From positions 1-64,000 of the forward strand of contig NZ_SAXA01000009.1 of the NCBI RefSeq assembly GCF_004122035.1: a stretch of DNA of 64,000 nucleotides, given 5' to 3'. This DNA comes from Ancylomarina salipaludis (GTDB lineage Bacteria > Bacteroidota > Bacteroidia > Bacteroidales > Marinifilaceae). The stretch's first letter is position 1, and every line of letters starts with the position of its first letter. The translations under genes and the position numbers were made by a program. A model generated the notes under the pieces. That model searched no databases. It was not told the DNA's origin and worked only from the letters and a program-made list of their open reading frames with translations. This document shows, piece by piece, positions 8,961 to 17,945 of this stretch.

Positions 8961-10331
8961 TTATTGCTTGAATAAGGTTTGGAATACTTGTCCCACTTTA
9001 CTTACAAAGTGAATCTTGATTTTAAACTTTGATGTGTCCAGACCTTTTGAATTGTTTTTAGGAATAAAAATATGTTTGAAACCGAGTTTTTCAGCTTCGC
9101 TAATTCGTTGATCAATCCGATTGACCGGACGAATTTCGCTTGACAAACCAATTTCTCCGGCAAAACAGACTTCCTTTGGAAGTGAGATATCCATGCTTGA
9201 TGAAAGAACGGCTATGATAACTGCTAAATCGATAGCAGGATCGTTAACCTTAATGCCACCTGCAATATTTAGGAAAACATCTTTGGTTCCAATTCGGAAA
9301 CCGGCACGTTTCTCAAGCACAGCAAGCAGCATATTTAATCGTCTAAGATCGAATCCGGTTGATGAGCGTTGTGGGGTTCCGTAAGCAGCTGTACTAACCA
9401 AGGCCTGAACTTCGATCAGAAAGGGACGCATGCCCTCCATTGAGGCTGAAATGGCCACACCACTTAAACTCTCTTCGTTTGAAGAAAGCAAAAGTTCCGA
9501 AGGATTGCTCACCTCGCGTAAGCCATTGCTGCGCATTTCGTAAATGCCCATTTCTGAGGTTGATCCAAAACGATTTTTGGTTGCGCGCAGAATACGATAC
9601 ATGTGATTCTGATCCCCTTCGAATTGCAAAACGGTATCGACAATATGTTCCAGAATTTTCGGACCCGCCAAATTACCATCTTTGGTGATATGCCCGATAA
9701 GGAGAACAGGAACTGAGGATTCTTTTGCAAATCGTAAAAGTTGCGCGGTGCATTCTCTGATTTGTGAAACAGAACCTGGCGCCGATTCAACGACCTGAGT
9801 ACCCAAAGTTTGAATGGAATCAATCACCAAAATATCAGGTTTGGTATTTTTGATATGAGAAAATATATTCTCCATTGAAGTTTCGCTCACGATTAAACAC
9901 CTGTCGTTATCCGAGTTTAATCGATTGCCTCTTAATTTTATTTGCTGTGCACTCTCTTCACCTGAAATATAAAGGGTGGTGTGATTTTTTAGATTTAAAG
10001 CAATCTGTAAAGCCAAAGTTGATTTCCCTATACCCGGTTCGCCCCCAATTAAAACCATCGATCCGGGAACCAGACCGCCTCCTAAAACCCGATTCAATTC
10101 ATTATTCTGGGTGTCGTATCGTTTTTCTTCAGAGGTTTCAATATCCGAAATTTTTTGCGGCTTGTTTGGAGTCTGCCCATTACTTCCAACAGTTTGCTTA
10201 TTGTTTGTTTTTACAATCACCTCTTCGACAAAGGTGTTCCATTCTCCACAAGAGGGGCATTTCCCAACCCATTTAGGCGATTCAACACCACAGTTTTGAC
10301 AGAAAAAAGCAGTTTTTGTTTTTGGAGGCAT
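8961..10331 (-). CDS. radA: DNA repair protein RadA
   Basis: RecA-like ATPase that promotes branch migration in recombination. N-terminal zinc finger with Cys11, Cys14, Cys25 and Cys28 (CQNC..CPSC). Walker A is GGEPGIGKSTL, and the RadA-specific KNRFG motif is present (ATKNRFGSTSEMG). The C-terminal third is the Lon-protease-like domain (GGIKVNDPAIDLAVIIAVLSS). Length of 456 aa is typical. The gene is followed on the minus strand by the shared terminator and preceded by 75 bases from rfaE2. Confidence 0.97.
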   Translation of the reverse strand: MPPKTKTAFFCQNCGVESPKWVGKCPSCGEWNTFVEEVIVKTNNKQTVGSNGQTPNKPQKISDIETSEEKRYDTQNNELNRVLGGGLVPGSMVLIGGEPGIGKSTLALQIALNLKNHTTLYISGEESAQQIKLRGNRLNSDNDRCLIVSETSMENIFSHIKNTKPDILVIDSIQTLGTQVVESAPGSVSQIRECTAQLLRFAKESSVPVLLIGHITKDGNLAGPKILEHIVDTVLQFEGDQNHMYRILRATKNRFGSTSEMGIYEMRSNGLREVSNPSELLLSSNEESLSGVAISASMEGMRPFLIEVQALVSTAAYGTPQRSSTGFDLRRLNMLLAVLEKRAGFRIGTKDVFLNIAGGIKVNDPAIDLAVIIAVLSSSMDISLPKEVCFAGEIGLSSEIRPVNRIDQRISEAEKLGFKHIFIPKNNSKGLDTSKFKIKIHFVSKVGQVFQTLFKQ

Positions 10332-10406
10332 AGCTATAAAGGTTAAAGAAGAAAAGGATAAAGTTGGTTGATAAACTCTGGTTGTAAGGTTAAGATTTTT
10401 AACTTA

Positions 10407-10904
10407 TTAGTGTGTATTGATGATTTTATTAATGATTCCGGTAGAGGAGAACCCTTCGATAAAATCGAGCGTAATGATTTCGCCGCCTTTTGCTTTTACG
10501 ATATCGTATCCCACAATATCTTCCGCATTGTAATCACTACCTTTTACCAGAACGTCAGGTTGAACAAATTTAATCAAGTCGTAGGGAGTTTCTTCATCGA
10601 AAAAGACCACCATATCTATAAAGGCAAGTGAAGCTAAGAGTAATGCTCTTGAGTATTCATCGTTTATAGGGCGGTTTGGGCCTTTTAAGCGTTGTACAGA
10701 AGCATCTGTATTTAAACCCATCACAAGTTTATGCCCCAAATTTGAAGCTTGAGCAAGATATTCCAAATGCCCACGATGTACAATGTCGAAACAGCCATTG
10801 GTAAAGACAATTTTCTCCTCTTTAAAACGCCAGGTTTGTAGGGTGGCAAAGGCCGATTCTTTTTCTGTAAATATTTTATTTTTGATGATTTCGAGTTTAT
10901 TCAT
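10407..10904 (-). CDS. rfaE2: D-glycero-beta-D-manno-heptose 1-phosphate adenylyltransferase
   Basis: Nucleotidyltransferase of the cytidylyltransferase-like superfamily that makes ADP-heptose for lipopolysaccharide core. The signature is VFTNGCFDIVHRGHLEYL, with HRGH as the HxGH motif, then VGLNTDASVQRLKG-type and VLVKGSDY, and a C-terminal FSSTGIINKI segment that replaces the usual ISSTxII motif. At 165 aa it equals the C-terminal half of E. coli HldE, so the kinase half (rfaE1) must be a separate gene elsewhere. It lies downstream of panC-panD on the same strand but behind a terminator, so it is probably expressed separately. Confidence 0.92.
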   Translation of the reverse strand: MNKLEIIKNKIFTEKESAFATLQTWRFKEEKIVFTNGCFDIVHRGHLEYLAQASNLGHKLVMGLNTDASVQRLKGPNRPINDEYSRALLLASLAFIDMVVFFDEETPYDLIKFVQPDVLVKGSDYNAEDIVGYDIVKAKGGEIITLDFIEGFSSTGIINKIINTH

Positions 10905-10990
10905 AGATGCTTTTCTGAAAATTGAACTCTAAGGTTCAGAATTGTTTAAAAAATAAGGGGAAGTTAATCATTCTCGATATGGCTACCAAA

Positions 10991-11020
10991 GAAAAAAGGC
11001 TGTTCGAAATGAACAGCCTT
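10991..11020 (-). terminator. terminator of panD
   Basis: Perfect 10-bp stem AAGGCTGTTC (10996-11005) / GAACAGCCTT (11011-11020), loop GAAAT. On the minus strand it is followed by a T-run. Located 23 bases after the panD stop. Confidence 0.88.
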
Positions 11021-11042
11021 GTGTGTATCGCAAATTGATTGT

Positions 11043-11393
11043 TTAGATCAATTTATTGGTATCTGTGTCAGGGAAAACCAAGCAAGGCTCCCAGGTCTTA
11101 GCTTCCTCAAATTCCATTGAGGCGTAGGATATGATAATAACCACATCACCTACAGCGCACTTACGAGCAGCAGGACCATTTAAACAAATAGTACCAGAGC
11201 CTCTTTCACCTCTAATCACGTAAGTTTCCAGACGTTCACCATTGTTAACGTTAACAATCTGCACTTTTTCGTTTTCAATAAGATTGGCAGCATCCATCAA
11301 ATCCTCGTCGATGGTTACAGACCCAACGTATTGCAGATTCGCACTGGTAACAGTTGCTTTGTGAATCTTCGATTTGCAAACTTCAATATACAT
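11043..11393 (-). CDS. panD: aspartate 1-decarboxylase
   Basis: Pyruvoyl enzyme that decarboxylates aspartate to beta-alanine for pantothenate. The self-cleavage site is Gly24-Ser25 in YVGSVTID, from which the pyruvoyl group forms. Further conserved parts are LNGPAARK and the C-terminal [12 protein letters not shown]. Length of 116 aa is normal. It lies 18 bases downstream of panC, so the two steps that make and use beta-alanine are encoded by one operon. Confidence 0.96.
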   Translation of the reverse strand: MYIEVCKSKIHKATVTSANLQYVGSVTIDEDLMDAANLIENEKVQIVNVNNGERLETYVIRGERGSGTICLNGPAARKCAVGDVVIIISYASMEFEEAKTWEPCLVFPDTDTNKLI

Positions 11394-11411
11394 GTCGCTT
11401 AAAACTAAATA

Positions 11412-12251
11412 TTATAAAGAAATATTATCTATCAATCTCACTTTTCCAACTTGAACGGTGATACAAGCAATTCGATTGTTCGAATCTTCCCATTTTTCAA
11501 TGGATTTTAAACTTGTATCATCAACAATTTCAAAGTATTCAACTTCTAGATAAGCGTTATTATTAATCTCGCTTATAACCCATTCTTTTAATTGGGATAC
11601 GCCAAAATCGGGCACTAAGTTACAAGCTTTAAATAAAGTTTCAGATATTTTTACAGCATTTTTTCTTTCCACCTCTGAAAGCAGCATGTTTCTTGAACTC
11701 ATTGCAAGACCATCTAACTCCCTAATAATGGGGCATGACACTATATTTATGTCTAATTTAAGATCCTTTGTCATCTGCTTAATAACAGCAACTTGTTGGT
11801 AATCTTTTTGTCCAAAATAGGCATTATCAGGTGTAATATAATCGAATAATTTACTCACAACCTGTGCAACTCCGTTAAAATGACCGGGTCGATTCTTGCC
11901 TTCCATCACCTTATCAAGATCACCAAAGTCAAAAACACGTGTGTCCGGCTCAGGGTAAACCTCTTCAACTTCCGGAATAAAAACGATATCGGGTTGAAAT
12001 TTAGATAATAGCTCCAAATCTTTGTCCAGAATTCTCGGATAAGTTTTTAAATCATTAGGGTTATTAAATTGAGTAGGATTTACGAAAATACTAACTACAG
12101 TAATGTCGTTTTCCTTTTTTGATTGTTCAACTAATGATAGATGACCATCGTGTAAAGCCCCCATCGTGGGAACAAAACCAACACGTTTACCCTTTGCTTT
12201 GTATTCGCTAATGATTGACCGTGTTTCAGCAATTAATTTAACTATTTGCAT
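11412..12251 (-). CDS. panC: pantothenate synthetase
   Basis: Condenses pantoate and beta-alanine with ATP to give pantothenate. Signature segments are VGFVPTMGALHDGHLSLVEQ with the HDGH version of the nucleotidyltransferase motif, VSIFVNPTQFN, FGQKDYQQ and LAMSSRNMLLS. The ATG at 12251 gives MQIVKLIAETRS, the usual N-terminus (279 aa). An ATG immediately before it (12254) and a TTG at 12272 are also in frame but add atypical residues. First gene of panC-panD. Confidence 0.95.
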   Translation of the reverse strand: MQIVKLIAETRSIISEYKAKGKRVGFVPTMGALHDGHLSLVEQSKKENDITVVSIFVNPTQFNNPNDLKTYPRILDKDLELLSKFQPDIVFIPEVEEVYPEPDTRVFDFGDLDKVMEGKNRPGHFNGVAQVVSKLFDYITPDNAYFGQKDYQQVAVIKQMTKDLKLDINIVSCPIIRELDGLAMSSRNMLLSEVERKNAVKISETLFKACNLVPDFGVSQLKEWVISEINNNAYLEVEYFEIVDDTSLKSIEKWEDSNNRIACITVQVGKVRLIDNISL

Positions 12252-12554
12252 CATTATAATTTCTATTGCCAATAGAAGGCAATTTTATCGGCTATTATCT
12301 GTTTAATCAATAAATAGATAATAACTGTTGGTTTATTAGTCTTATTATTAGATAGTCATACAATAAGTTTCTTAACAGATCGTTTGAAAATCCTGTACGA
12401 ATGAAAGTGCAAATAAATAAAATTAATAAATACGAAGTTCATTATGTGGTCATTTAATTGTACACTAGCTGTTTTAGATCGGCTTAAGTAGAAGTATTAC
12501 AAATTATTTTCTTAATTTTGCACGGATAATCTGTATTACAATATTAGCGATCAC
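12252..12554. other. divergent intergenic region between panC and the GT5 gene
   Basis: About 300 bases, AT-rich, no gene seen. A TAATTTTG at 12513-12520 fits the -7 element for the GT5 gene, without a matching -33. A small inverted repeat ATTATCT/AGATAAT lies near 12294-12320. Confidence 0.4.
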
Positions 12555-13364
12555 ATGGAAAAGACAAAAGTACTGTTTGTATCACAAGAAATAATGCCTT
12601 ACCTCCCTGAATCTGAGATGTCTAAAGTGGGTAGATATTTGCCACAAGGAATCCAAGAGAAAGGAAAAGAAATCAGAACATTCATGCCACGATACGGTTG
12701 TATCAACGAAAGACGAAATCAGCTACATGAAGTTATTCGTTTATCGGGTATGAACCTTATAATTGATGATACGGATCACCCATTGATAATTAAAGTCGCG
12801 TCAATTCAGGCTGCAAGAATGCAGGTTTATTTCATTGATAATGATGATTATTTTCACCGCAAGAAAGTTTTGTTAGAGGATGATGGGCAGGCTTTTGCTG
12901 ACAACGATGAAAGAGCTATTTTCTTTGCTCGTGGGGTTTTGGAAACAGTTAAGAAATTACGTTGGGCACCTGATGTGGTTCACTGTCAGGGATGGTTTAC
13001 CGGACTTCTACCTTTATATTTAAAGAAAGCATTTAACGAAGATCCGTTATTTACCGACACTAAGGTTGTTTTCTCAATGTATGATGATGAATTTCCAACT
13101 ACATTTAGTAGCGATTTTGCTGAAAAATCACTGATTGAGGGGGTTAAAGCTGAGGATGTTAAGATTCTTGAAAATGCTGATTATCTAGCGATAAATAAGT
13201 TAGCTATTGATTGGTCTGATGCTGTTATTATGGGAAGTCCTTCAATTAATGAGGATTTGCTTGCATATGCTAAGGCGTCAGGCAAAACTTTCATGGAATA
13301 TAAAAACGGAGAAGAGTATGTTCAAGCCTACTCAGATTTGTATGACAGTTTGGTTAGCGAATAG
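12555..13364 (+). CDS. glycogen/starch synthase N-terminal domain protein (GT5-like, short)
   Basis: Matches only the N-terminal catalytic domain (GT5, PF08323) of glycogen/starch synthase. Visible features are VLFVSQEIMPYLPESEMSKV, GRYLPQGIQEKGKEIRTFMP, DDGQAFADNDERAIFFARG and WAPDVVHCQGWFTGLLPLYL. At 269 aa it lacks the whole C-terminal GT-B half that holds much of the nucleotide-sugar site. The usual N-terminal ADP-glucose-binding KxGGL is replaced by EMSKVGRYLP, so normal glycogen synthase activity is doubtful. The frame is intact and the gene has its own terminator, so it is not a decaying fragment. Divergent from panC. The real role is unknown. Confidence 0.85.
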   Translation: MEKTKVLFVSQEIMPYLPESEMSKVGRYLPQGIQEKGKEIRTFMPRYGCINERRNQLHEVIRLSGMNLIIDDTDHPLIIKVASIQAARMQVYFIDNDDYFHRKKVLLEDDGQAFADNDERAIFFARGVLETVKKLRWAPDVVHCQGWFTGLLPLYLKKAFNEDPLFTDTKVVFSMYDDEFPTTFSSDFAEKSLIEGVKAEDVKILENADYLAINKLAIDWSDAVIMGSPSINEDLLAYAKASGKTFMEYKNGEEYVQAYSDLYDSLVSE

Positions 13365-13388
13365 TTAATCCGTTAAAAAAATATAATT

Positions 13389-13429
13389 GGTGAGTTTAAA
13401 ACGATTGTTTTAAACTCACCATTTTTTTT
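13389..13429 (+). terminator. terminator after the GT5-like gene
   Basis: Perfect 14-bp stem GGTGAGTTTAAAAC (13389-13402) / GTTTTAAACTCACC (13407-13420), loop GATT, followed by eight T residues. Confidence 0.93.
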
Positions 13430-13442
13430 AGGCTAAAATTTG

Positions 13443-13474
13443 TTTGTTAGTATTGAATCCTTCGCGTATATTTG
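13443..13474 (+). promoter_or_regulatory. glmS promoter (Bacteroidota type)
   Basis: TTTG (13443-13446), 20 bases, TATATTTG (13467-13474): a full match to the Bacteroidota -33/-7 consensus TTTG / TAnnTTTG with the same spacing as the pgk promoter. Transcription would begin near 13480, leaving a leader of about 115 bases. Confidence 0.6.
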
Positions 13475-13595
13475 AAGGAAATTATGATTATTTACTGATA
13501 TTAAGGACATTTATTTCCTTTTTATTTCAGATTGATTGATAAAAGAAATAGGGACTTTAGTCCTAAAAATGGAACCTTAAATAGATATTTATACT

Positions 13596-15431
13596 ATGTG
13601 TGGAATAGTTGGATATATTGGAAAAAGGGATGCCTATCCTATTCTAATAAATGGATTAAAAAGACTTGAATACAGAGGTTACGATTCTGCAGGAATTGCT
13701 TTAAGAACTGATGAAACTCGTGTTTTTAAATGTAAAGGTAAAGTTCAGGATCTTGAGAATCATGTAGAAGGTTTGGATATCTCGGGACATATTGGGATCG
13801 GGCATACACGTTGGGCGACTCATGGAGAACCTAATGATGAAAATGCTCATCCCCACCGTTCGATGAATAATAAGTTTGTGATCATTCATAATGGGATCAT
13901 TGAGAATTATTCGTCTTTAAGAGAGAAATTAATACGCAGAGGTTACAAATTTTCCAGTGAGACAGATACTGAGGTATTGGCCAATCTGATTGAGTACATT
14001 TACCTTAAAGGGAATGTAACAGCTGAGATGGCTGTGCGTTTGGCTCTTTCAAAGGTGGTTGGTGCTTATGGTCTGGTTGTTATTTGCGAAGATGAACCGG
14101 ATCAATTAGTTGCTGCTCGAAAGGGGAGTCCACTTGTAATTGGTGTTGGTAAAGGCGAATATTTTTTAGCTTCGGATGCGACACCTATTATTGAGTATAC
14201 GCAAAGCGTTATTTATTTAAATGACGATGATGTTGCTATTATTAGCCGTGATGAGTTAACACTTAAAACAATTCACAACGATAAGTTGACGCCACATATT
14301 CAGGAATTGGATTTGGATATTGAGCAGATTGAGAAAAACGGTTACGAGCATTTCATGTTAAAGGAAATTTTCGAACAAACTCAATCAATTAAAGATACTT
14401 TCCGTGGACGTGTTGTTCCAGCATCAAAGGAACTTTTCCTGGGTGGAATAAATGAAGTTATTCCTAAGTTGGTTGAGGCGCGTCGAATTCTAATAATTGG
14501 CTGCGGGACTTCATGGCATGCAGGAATGGTTGGTGAATACTTGTTCGAAGAATTTGCCAGAGTTCCGGTTGAAGTTGAATACGCTTCGGAATTTCGTTAC
14601 AGAAATCCGGTTATTTATAATGATGATATCGTTTTGGCTATTAGCCAAAGTGGTGAAACAGCTGATACCTTAGCGGCAATCAATCTTGCTAAAGAAGCAG
14701 GAGCTACAGTTTTAGGTATTTGTAATGTTGTTGGTTCAAGTATTCCTAGAAATACCGATGCCGGAGTTTATACTCATGCAGGGCCTGAAATTGGTGTAGC
14801 TTCAACAAAGGCATTTACTGCTCAGGTAACTGTTTTGACGATGATGGCTATGTTGGTAGGTTACAGAAAAGGGACCCTGTCAAAAGAGGAATACGAGAAG
14901 CATATTGATGAACTGGCTTGTTTACCAGAAAAGATCAAATCTATTTTGGATAAGAGTGAGGCAATCAAGGAATTATCAGCAAAATATGTTGATTCGACCA
15001 ATGCTTTATATCTTGGACGAGGTTATCTTTTCCCGGTTGCATTGGAAGGTGCACTTAAGTTGAAAGAGATTTCTTACATTCATGCTGAGGGATATCCTGC
15101 TGCAGAGATGAAACATGGTCCTATTGCTCTGATTGATGAACAAATGCCAGTTTTTGTAGCAGCAACTAAGGATAAGTCTTATGAGAAAATTGTAAGTAAT
15201 ATTCAAGAAGTTAAGGCTCGTAAAGGACATGTTATTGCCATTGTTACTGAGGGTGATACTGTGATTAAAGGTATGGCTGATCATGTGATTGAAATTCCGG
15301 AAACGCTTGAAGCTCTTGCTCCACTATTGACAGTGATTCCATTCCAGTTGATTTCTTATTACATCGCAGTATTGAGAGGATGTAATGTTGATCAACCACG
15401 AAATCTGGCAAAATCAGTTACTGTAGAATAA
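13596..15431 (+). CDS. glmS: glutamine--fructose-6-phosphate aminotransferase (isomerizing)
   Basis: Makes glucosamine 6-phosphate, the entry to peptidoglycan and LPS amino sugars. N-terminal class II glutaminase with catalytic Cys2 (MCGIVGYIG), RGYDSAGIA, HTRWATHGEPND and GIIENY. Two SIS isomerase domains follow (GCGTSWHAGMVGEYL, ISQSGETADTLAAI, STKAFTAQ, LKLKEISYIHAEGYPAAEMKHGP). The end PRNLAKSVTVE is the conserved C-terminus. 611 aa, normal length. Leader of ~115 bases between the candidate promoter and the start; no glmS ribozyme pattern was recognised there. Confidence 0.97.
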   Translation: MCGIVGYIGKRDAYPILINGLKRLEYRGYDSAGIALRTDETRVFKCKGKVQDLENHVEGLDISGHIGIGHTRWATHGEPNDENAHPHRSMNNKFVIIHNGIIENYSSLREKLIRRGYKFSSETDTEVLANLIEYIYLKGNVTAEMAVRLALSKVVGAYGLVVICEDEPDQLVAARKGSPLVIGVGKGEYFLASDATPIIEYTQSVIYLNDDDVAIISRDELTLKTIHNDKLTPHIQELDLDIEQIEKNGYEHFMLKEIFEQTQSIKDTFRGRVVPASKELFLGGINEVIPKLVEARRILIIGCGTSWHAGMVGEYLFEEFARVPVEVEYASEFRYRNPVIYNDDIVLAISQSGETADTLAAINLAKEAGATVLGICNVVGSSIPRNTDAGVYTHAGPEIGVASTKAFTAQVTVLTMMAMLVGYRKGTLSKEEYEKHIDELACLPEKIKSILDKSEAIKELSAKYVDSTNALYLGRGYLFPVALEGALKLKEISYIHAEGYPAAEMKHGPIALIDEQMPVFVAATKDKSYEKIVSNIQEVKARKGHVIAIVTEGDTVIKGMADHVIEIPETLEALAPLLTVIPFQLISYYIAVLRGCNVDQPRNLAKSVTVE

Positions 15432-15454
15432 CAGTGTACGATACAGATATATTT

Positions 15455-15490
15455 AAAGCGATACTGAAAAGTGTCGCTTTTTTTATTTTT
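15455..15490 (+). terminator. terminator of glmS
   Basis: 10-bp stem AAAGCGATAC (15455-15464) / GTGTCGCTTT (15471-15480) with one G-T wobble, loop TGAAAA, followed by a T-rich run. Lies 24 bases after the glmS stop. Confidence 0.85.
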
Positions 15491-15542
15491 GAGCCAAACA
15501 TTTTCTTTATCTTGGGTTTTGATCTCTAAATTAAGTTTGAAT

Positions 15543-16388
15543 ATGACCTCAAAGATTAAAATTGTAATTAGTGACTTGGATGGGACACTTTTGCCAGCTC
15601 AGGCTGAGGTCAGTGATTGTGATCTTCAAACTCTAAAGAAACTTCGGGATGAGAAAATCGTCAGAGTCATCGCTACCGGGCGAAATCTTTATTCTGTGCT
15701 TTCAGTCCTGCCAGATGATTTTCCGATTGATTATTTAATTTTTGCATCGGGTGCCGGTATTTATGATTGGAAAACGAAGCAATTGATCTTTTCTCAAAAA
15801 CTGGACTCAGAGCTTGTACATGAAATTTCATTGGAATTGATGAGCTTAGAGAACGATTTCATGATTCTGGATCCAATCCCCAAAAACCATCAATTTGCTT
15901 ATTACCGATCGGGAAAAACGAATCCTGATTTCGACAGGCGCTTAAGTTTGTATAAGCCTTTTGCCAGCCCTATTGGTCATTCAGATGATACCAGAAGGGA
16001 TGCCTGTCAATTGTTGGTGATTTTATCCAACTGTGTTAATGGTTTCAATCAATTGAAAGCTAAATTTGATAAGGTAAAGATTATCAGAGCAACCTCCCCT
16101 TTGGATCATGAATCCATTTGGATGGAAATTTTTCCTCTGCATATATCTAAAGCGTACGGAGCCGAGTGGTTGTGCACTTATCTGGATATTGATCCCGGAT
16201 TATCTATGGTGATTGGGAATGATTATAACGATTTGGACCTATTGGAATGGGGAAAATACCCCTTTGTTGTGTCTAATGCCCCTAAGGAGCTGAAAGAAAA
16301 ATATGAAGTATCGAAAGCCGCTGATGAAAGTGGATTCTCGTATGCAGTTGACCGGATTTTGAAATCGAACCTAAAATTGAAAGCATAA
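15543..16388 (+). CDS. Cof-type HAD hydrolase
   Basis: Haloacid-dehalogenase superfamily phosphatase of the Cof/YidA type (281 aa). Motif I is SDLDGTLLP with nucleophile Asp11 and Asp13; the segment IRVIATGRN-like (VRVIATGRNLY) is motif II; motif IV is IGNDYNDLDLLEWGKY. The middle residues form the C2B cap. The ATG at 15543 was chosen because it puts the DxD motif at the expected place; 24 codons further upstream overlap the glmS terminator. Cof enzymes dephosphorylate sugar phosphates, nucleotides or cofactor phosphates; the substrate here cannot be told. Confidence 0.92.
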   Translation: MTSKIKIVISDLDGTLLPAQAEVSDCDLQTLKKLRDEKIVRVIATGRNLYSVLSVLPDDFPIDYLIFASGAGIYDWKTKQLIFSQKLDSELVHEISLELMSLENDFMILDPIPKNHQFAYYRSGKTNPDFDRRLSLYKPFASPIGHSDDTRRDACQLLVILSNCVNGFNQLKAKFDKVKIIRATSPLDHESIWMEIFPLHISKAYGAEWLCTYLDIDPGLSMVIGNDYNDLDLLEWGKYPFVVSNAPKELKEKYEVSKAADESGFSYAVDRILKSNLKLKA

Positions 16389-16416
16389 AAAAAGCCACCC
16401 GAAGGCAGCTTTTTTG
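16387..16416. terminator. bidirectional terminator between the HAD and FadL genes
   Basis: A-run, imperfect GC-rich hairpin (GCCACC / GGCAGC around loop CGAA) and T-run, placed between two convergent stop codons. Confidence 0.65.
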
Positions 16417-16430
16417 AAGTATTAAACTTT

Positions 16431-17708
16431 CTAGAAGTTGTAAGTAATACCGATACTTGGAATAAAAGCGGTGTTTTGATATTCTCCGCCAAAATTTTGT
16501 GATTTTGTATTTGTATCATAAGCTTCTCTTTTTTCACCTTTTGAATAGATGAAAGCAGCATCAATACTGAACTTCTCATTCAGTAGGTAAGAGAAACCTC
16601 CTGTGATTCCAATTTTGTTTGCACCTGGAGTCTCAGGAGCATAATATTTATCGTTAGTAGGTGTTTCGTCGTAATAGAAACCCGCACGTAAGTCGAGTTT
16701 TTCATTTGCTGAATACTGAGCACCAATACGGTAAGTCATGGAGTTATCCCACTCACGTTTATTTAAAGAATTTAGAGCTGCTGCATCTTTTGAAACGAAT
16801 TCAAGTTTCTTATATACTGACCATTCAACGAAATTTACATCGGCTGACACTAACCATTTCTCATCAATTTGATAAGCCAGACCAACATTTAAACTTGCAG
16901 GTAGAGGTAAGGTTGCAGTGAAACTTCCGTCTTTTACTCCCATCGCATTATATCCGGCAACTAAAGCAGGCGGTACGGTTGAAGGGAAAGAAAATTTACC
17001 TTCACCTTCGCTATCATCTAGTTCAATATCAACTTTTGAACGGTAAGAAATACCAATGTTAAGCTTTTCAGTAGGTTGTAAGAAGATACCCAAGTTATAA
17101 CCATATTTGATGGTATTACCACTCAGTTGAGCACTACCATCTGTAATATATGACCCATCAGCAGGGTTCATAATAGGAAATGCTTTATTCAATTCAAATT
17201 CACCATAAACGATGTTTAAACCAGCACCAACAGAAAGCCATTCATTTAACTGATATGATACGGTTGGCTGAATGTAAATCGATTTCATCGAAATATCCTG
17301 AATTAGATATTTTCCTGCCCAATTATCACCCCAAACATTAGAGCTACCAAACGGAGTATAAACAGCCAAACCAACTGCTAATTTATCCGTCAATTTAGCA
17401 GATCCATAAAGATAGAAAGGCGTTGATACCGGGTTGTCAGTTTCTGTGTTTAAAGCAGAACTCGATAAGTTAGTGTATTCTGTGTTCGACCAAACTAAAC
17501 TACCCCCCATTGATAGGGAGTATTTTGCATTCAGAGTTGCAAGTGCCCCAGGGTTAAATTGCATACTACTGGCATCCCAGTTGATGGCAACACCTACGTG
17601 TCCCATCCCGGTTTGTTTGGCACCTTGAACATTAACGGCATAACCTTCCGCTTTTACGCTATAAGTGACAGCAATAAGAGCTATTGCTAAATAAATTTTT
17701 CTTAACAT
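16431..17708 (-). CDS. FadL/TodX family outer-membrane transport protein
   Basis: Outer-membrane beta-barrel of the OMPP1/FadL/TodX family (425 aa), which lets hydrophobic compounds such as long-chain fatty acids pass. Signal peptide ends at VKA-EGYAVN. The mature N-terminus GYAVNVQGAKQTGMGHVGVA and the following MQFNPGALA match the hatch region of the family. Many alternating strands follow, and the protein ends in an aromatic residue (ITYNF) as expected of a barrel recognised by the BAM complex. It is a single-gene transcript. Specific substrate unknown. Confidence 0.93.
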   Translation of the reverse strand: MLRKIYLAIALIAVTYSVKAEGYAVNVQGAKQTGMGHVGVAINWDASSMQFNPGALATLNAKYSLSMGGSLVWSNTEYTNLSSSALNTETDNPVSTPFYLYGSAKLTDKLAVGLAVYTPFGSSNVWGDNWAGKYLIQDISMKSIYIQPTVSYQLNEWLSVGAGLNIVYGEFELNKAFPIMNPADGSYITDGSAQLSGNTIKYGYNLGIFLQPTEKLNIGISYRSKVDIELDDSEGEGKFSFPSTVPPALVAGYNAMGVKDGSFTATLPLPASLNVGLAYQIDEKWLVSADVNFVEWSVYKKLEFVSKDAAALNSLNKREWDNSMTYRIGAQYSANEKLDLRAGFYYDETPTNDKYYAPETPGANKIGITGGFSYLLNEKFSIDAAFIYSKGEKREAYDTNTKSQNFGGEYQNTAFIPSIGITYNF

Positions 17709-17945
17709 GATTTTATTATTAAAATTTTCGCATCCAATATAGACTTAATCTAATTTTCGAAAGAATACTGGGGAGATTTAGTGGATGCTTGTTTTATAGA
17801 AGCCTTGATTTTATGATGTTTACAGTCGATCATAATTTTAAAGAAATAAATTTGTATTAAATCGGATGCTGAAATCTTATTAAATTATTTATATTTTTAC
17901 TTCAACAAGGAGATTTTATTCAATTTTACGAACGTTAAACTTAAT

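Noticed and set aside
10111-10346. Plus-strand open frames opposite radA
   Set aside because: They are antisense shadows of a well-supported radA reading frame.
13475-13595. glmS ribozyme
   Set aside because: The leader is too short and lacks the conserved core; glmS ribozymes are known mainly from Firmicutes.
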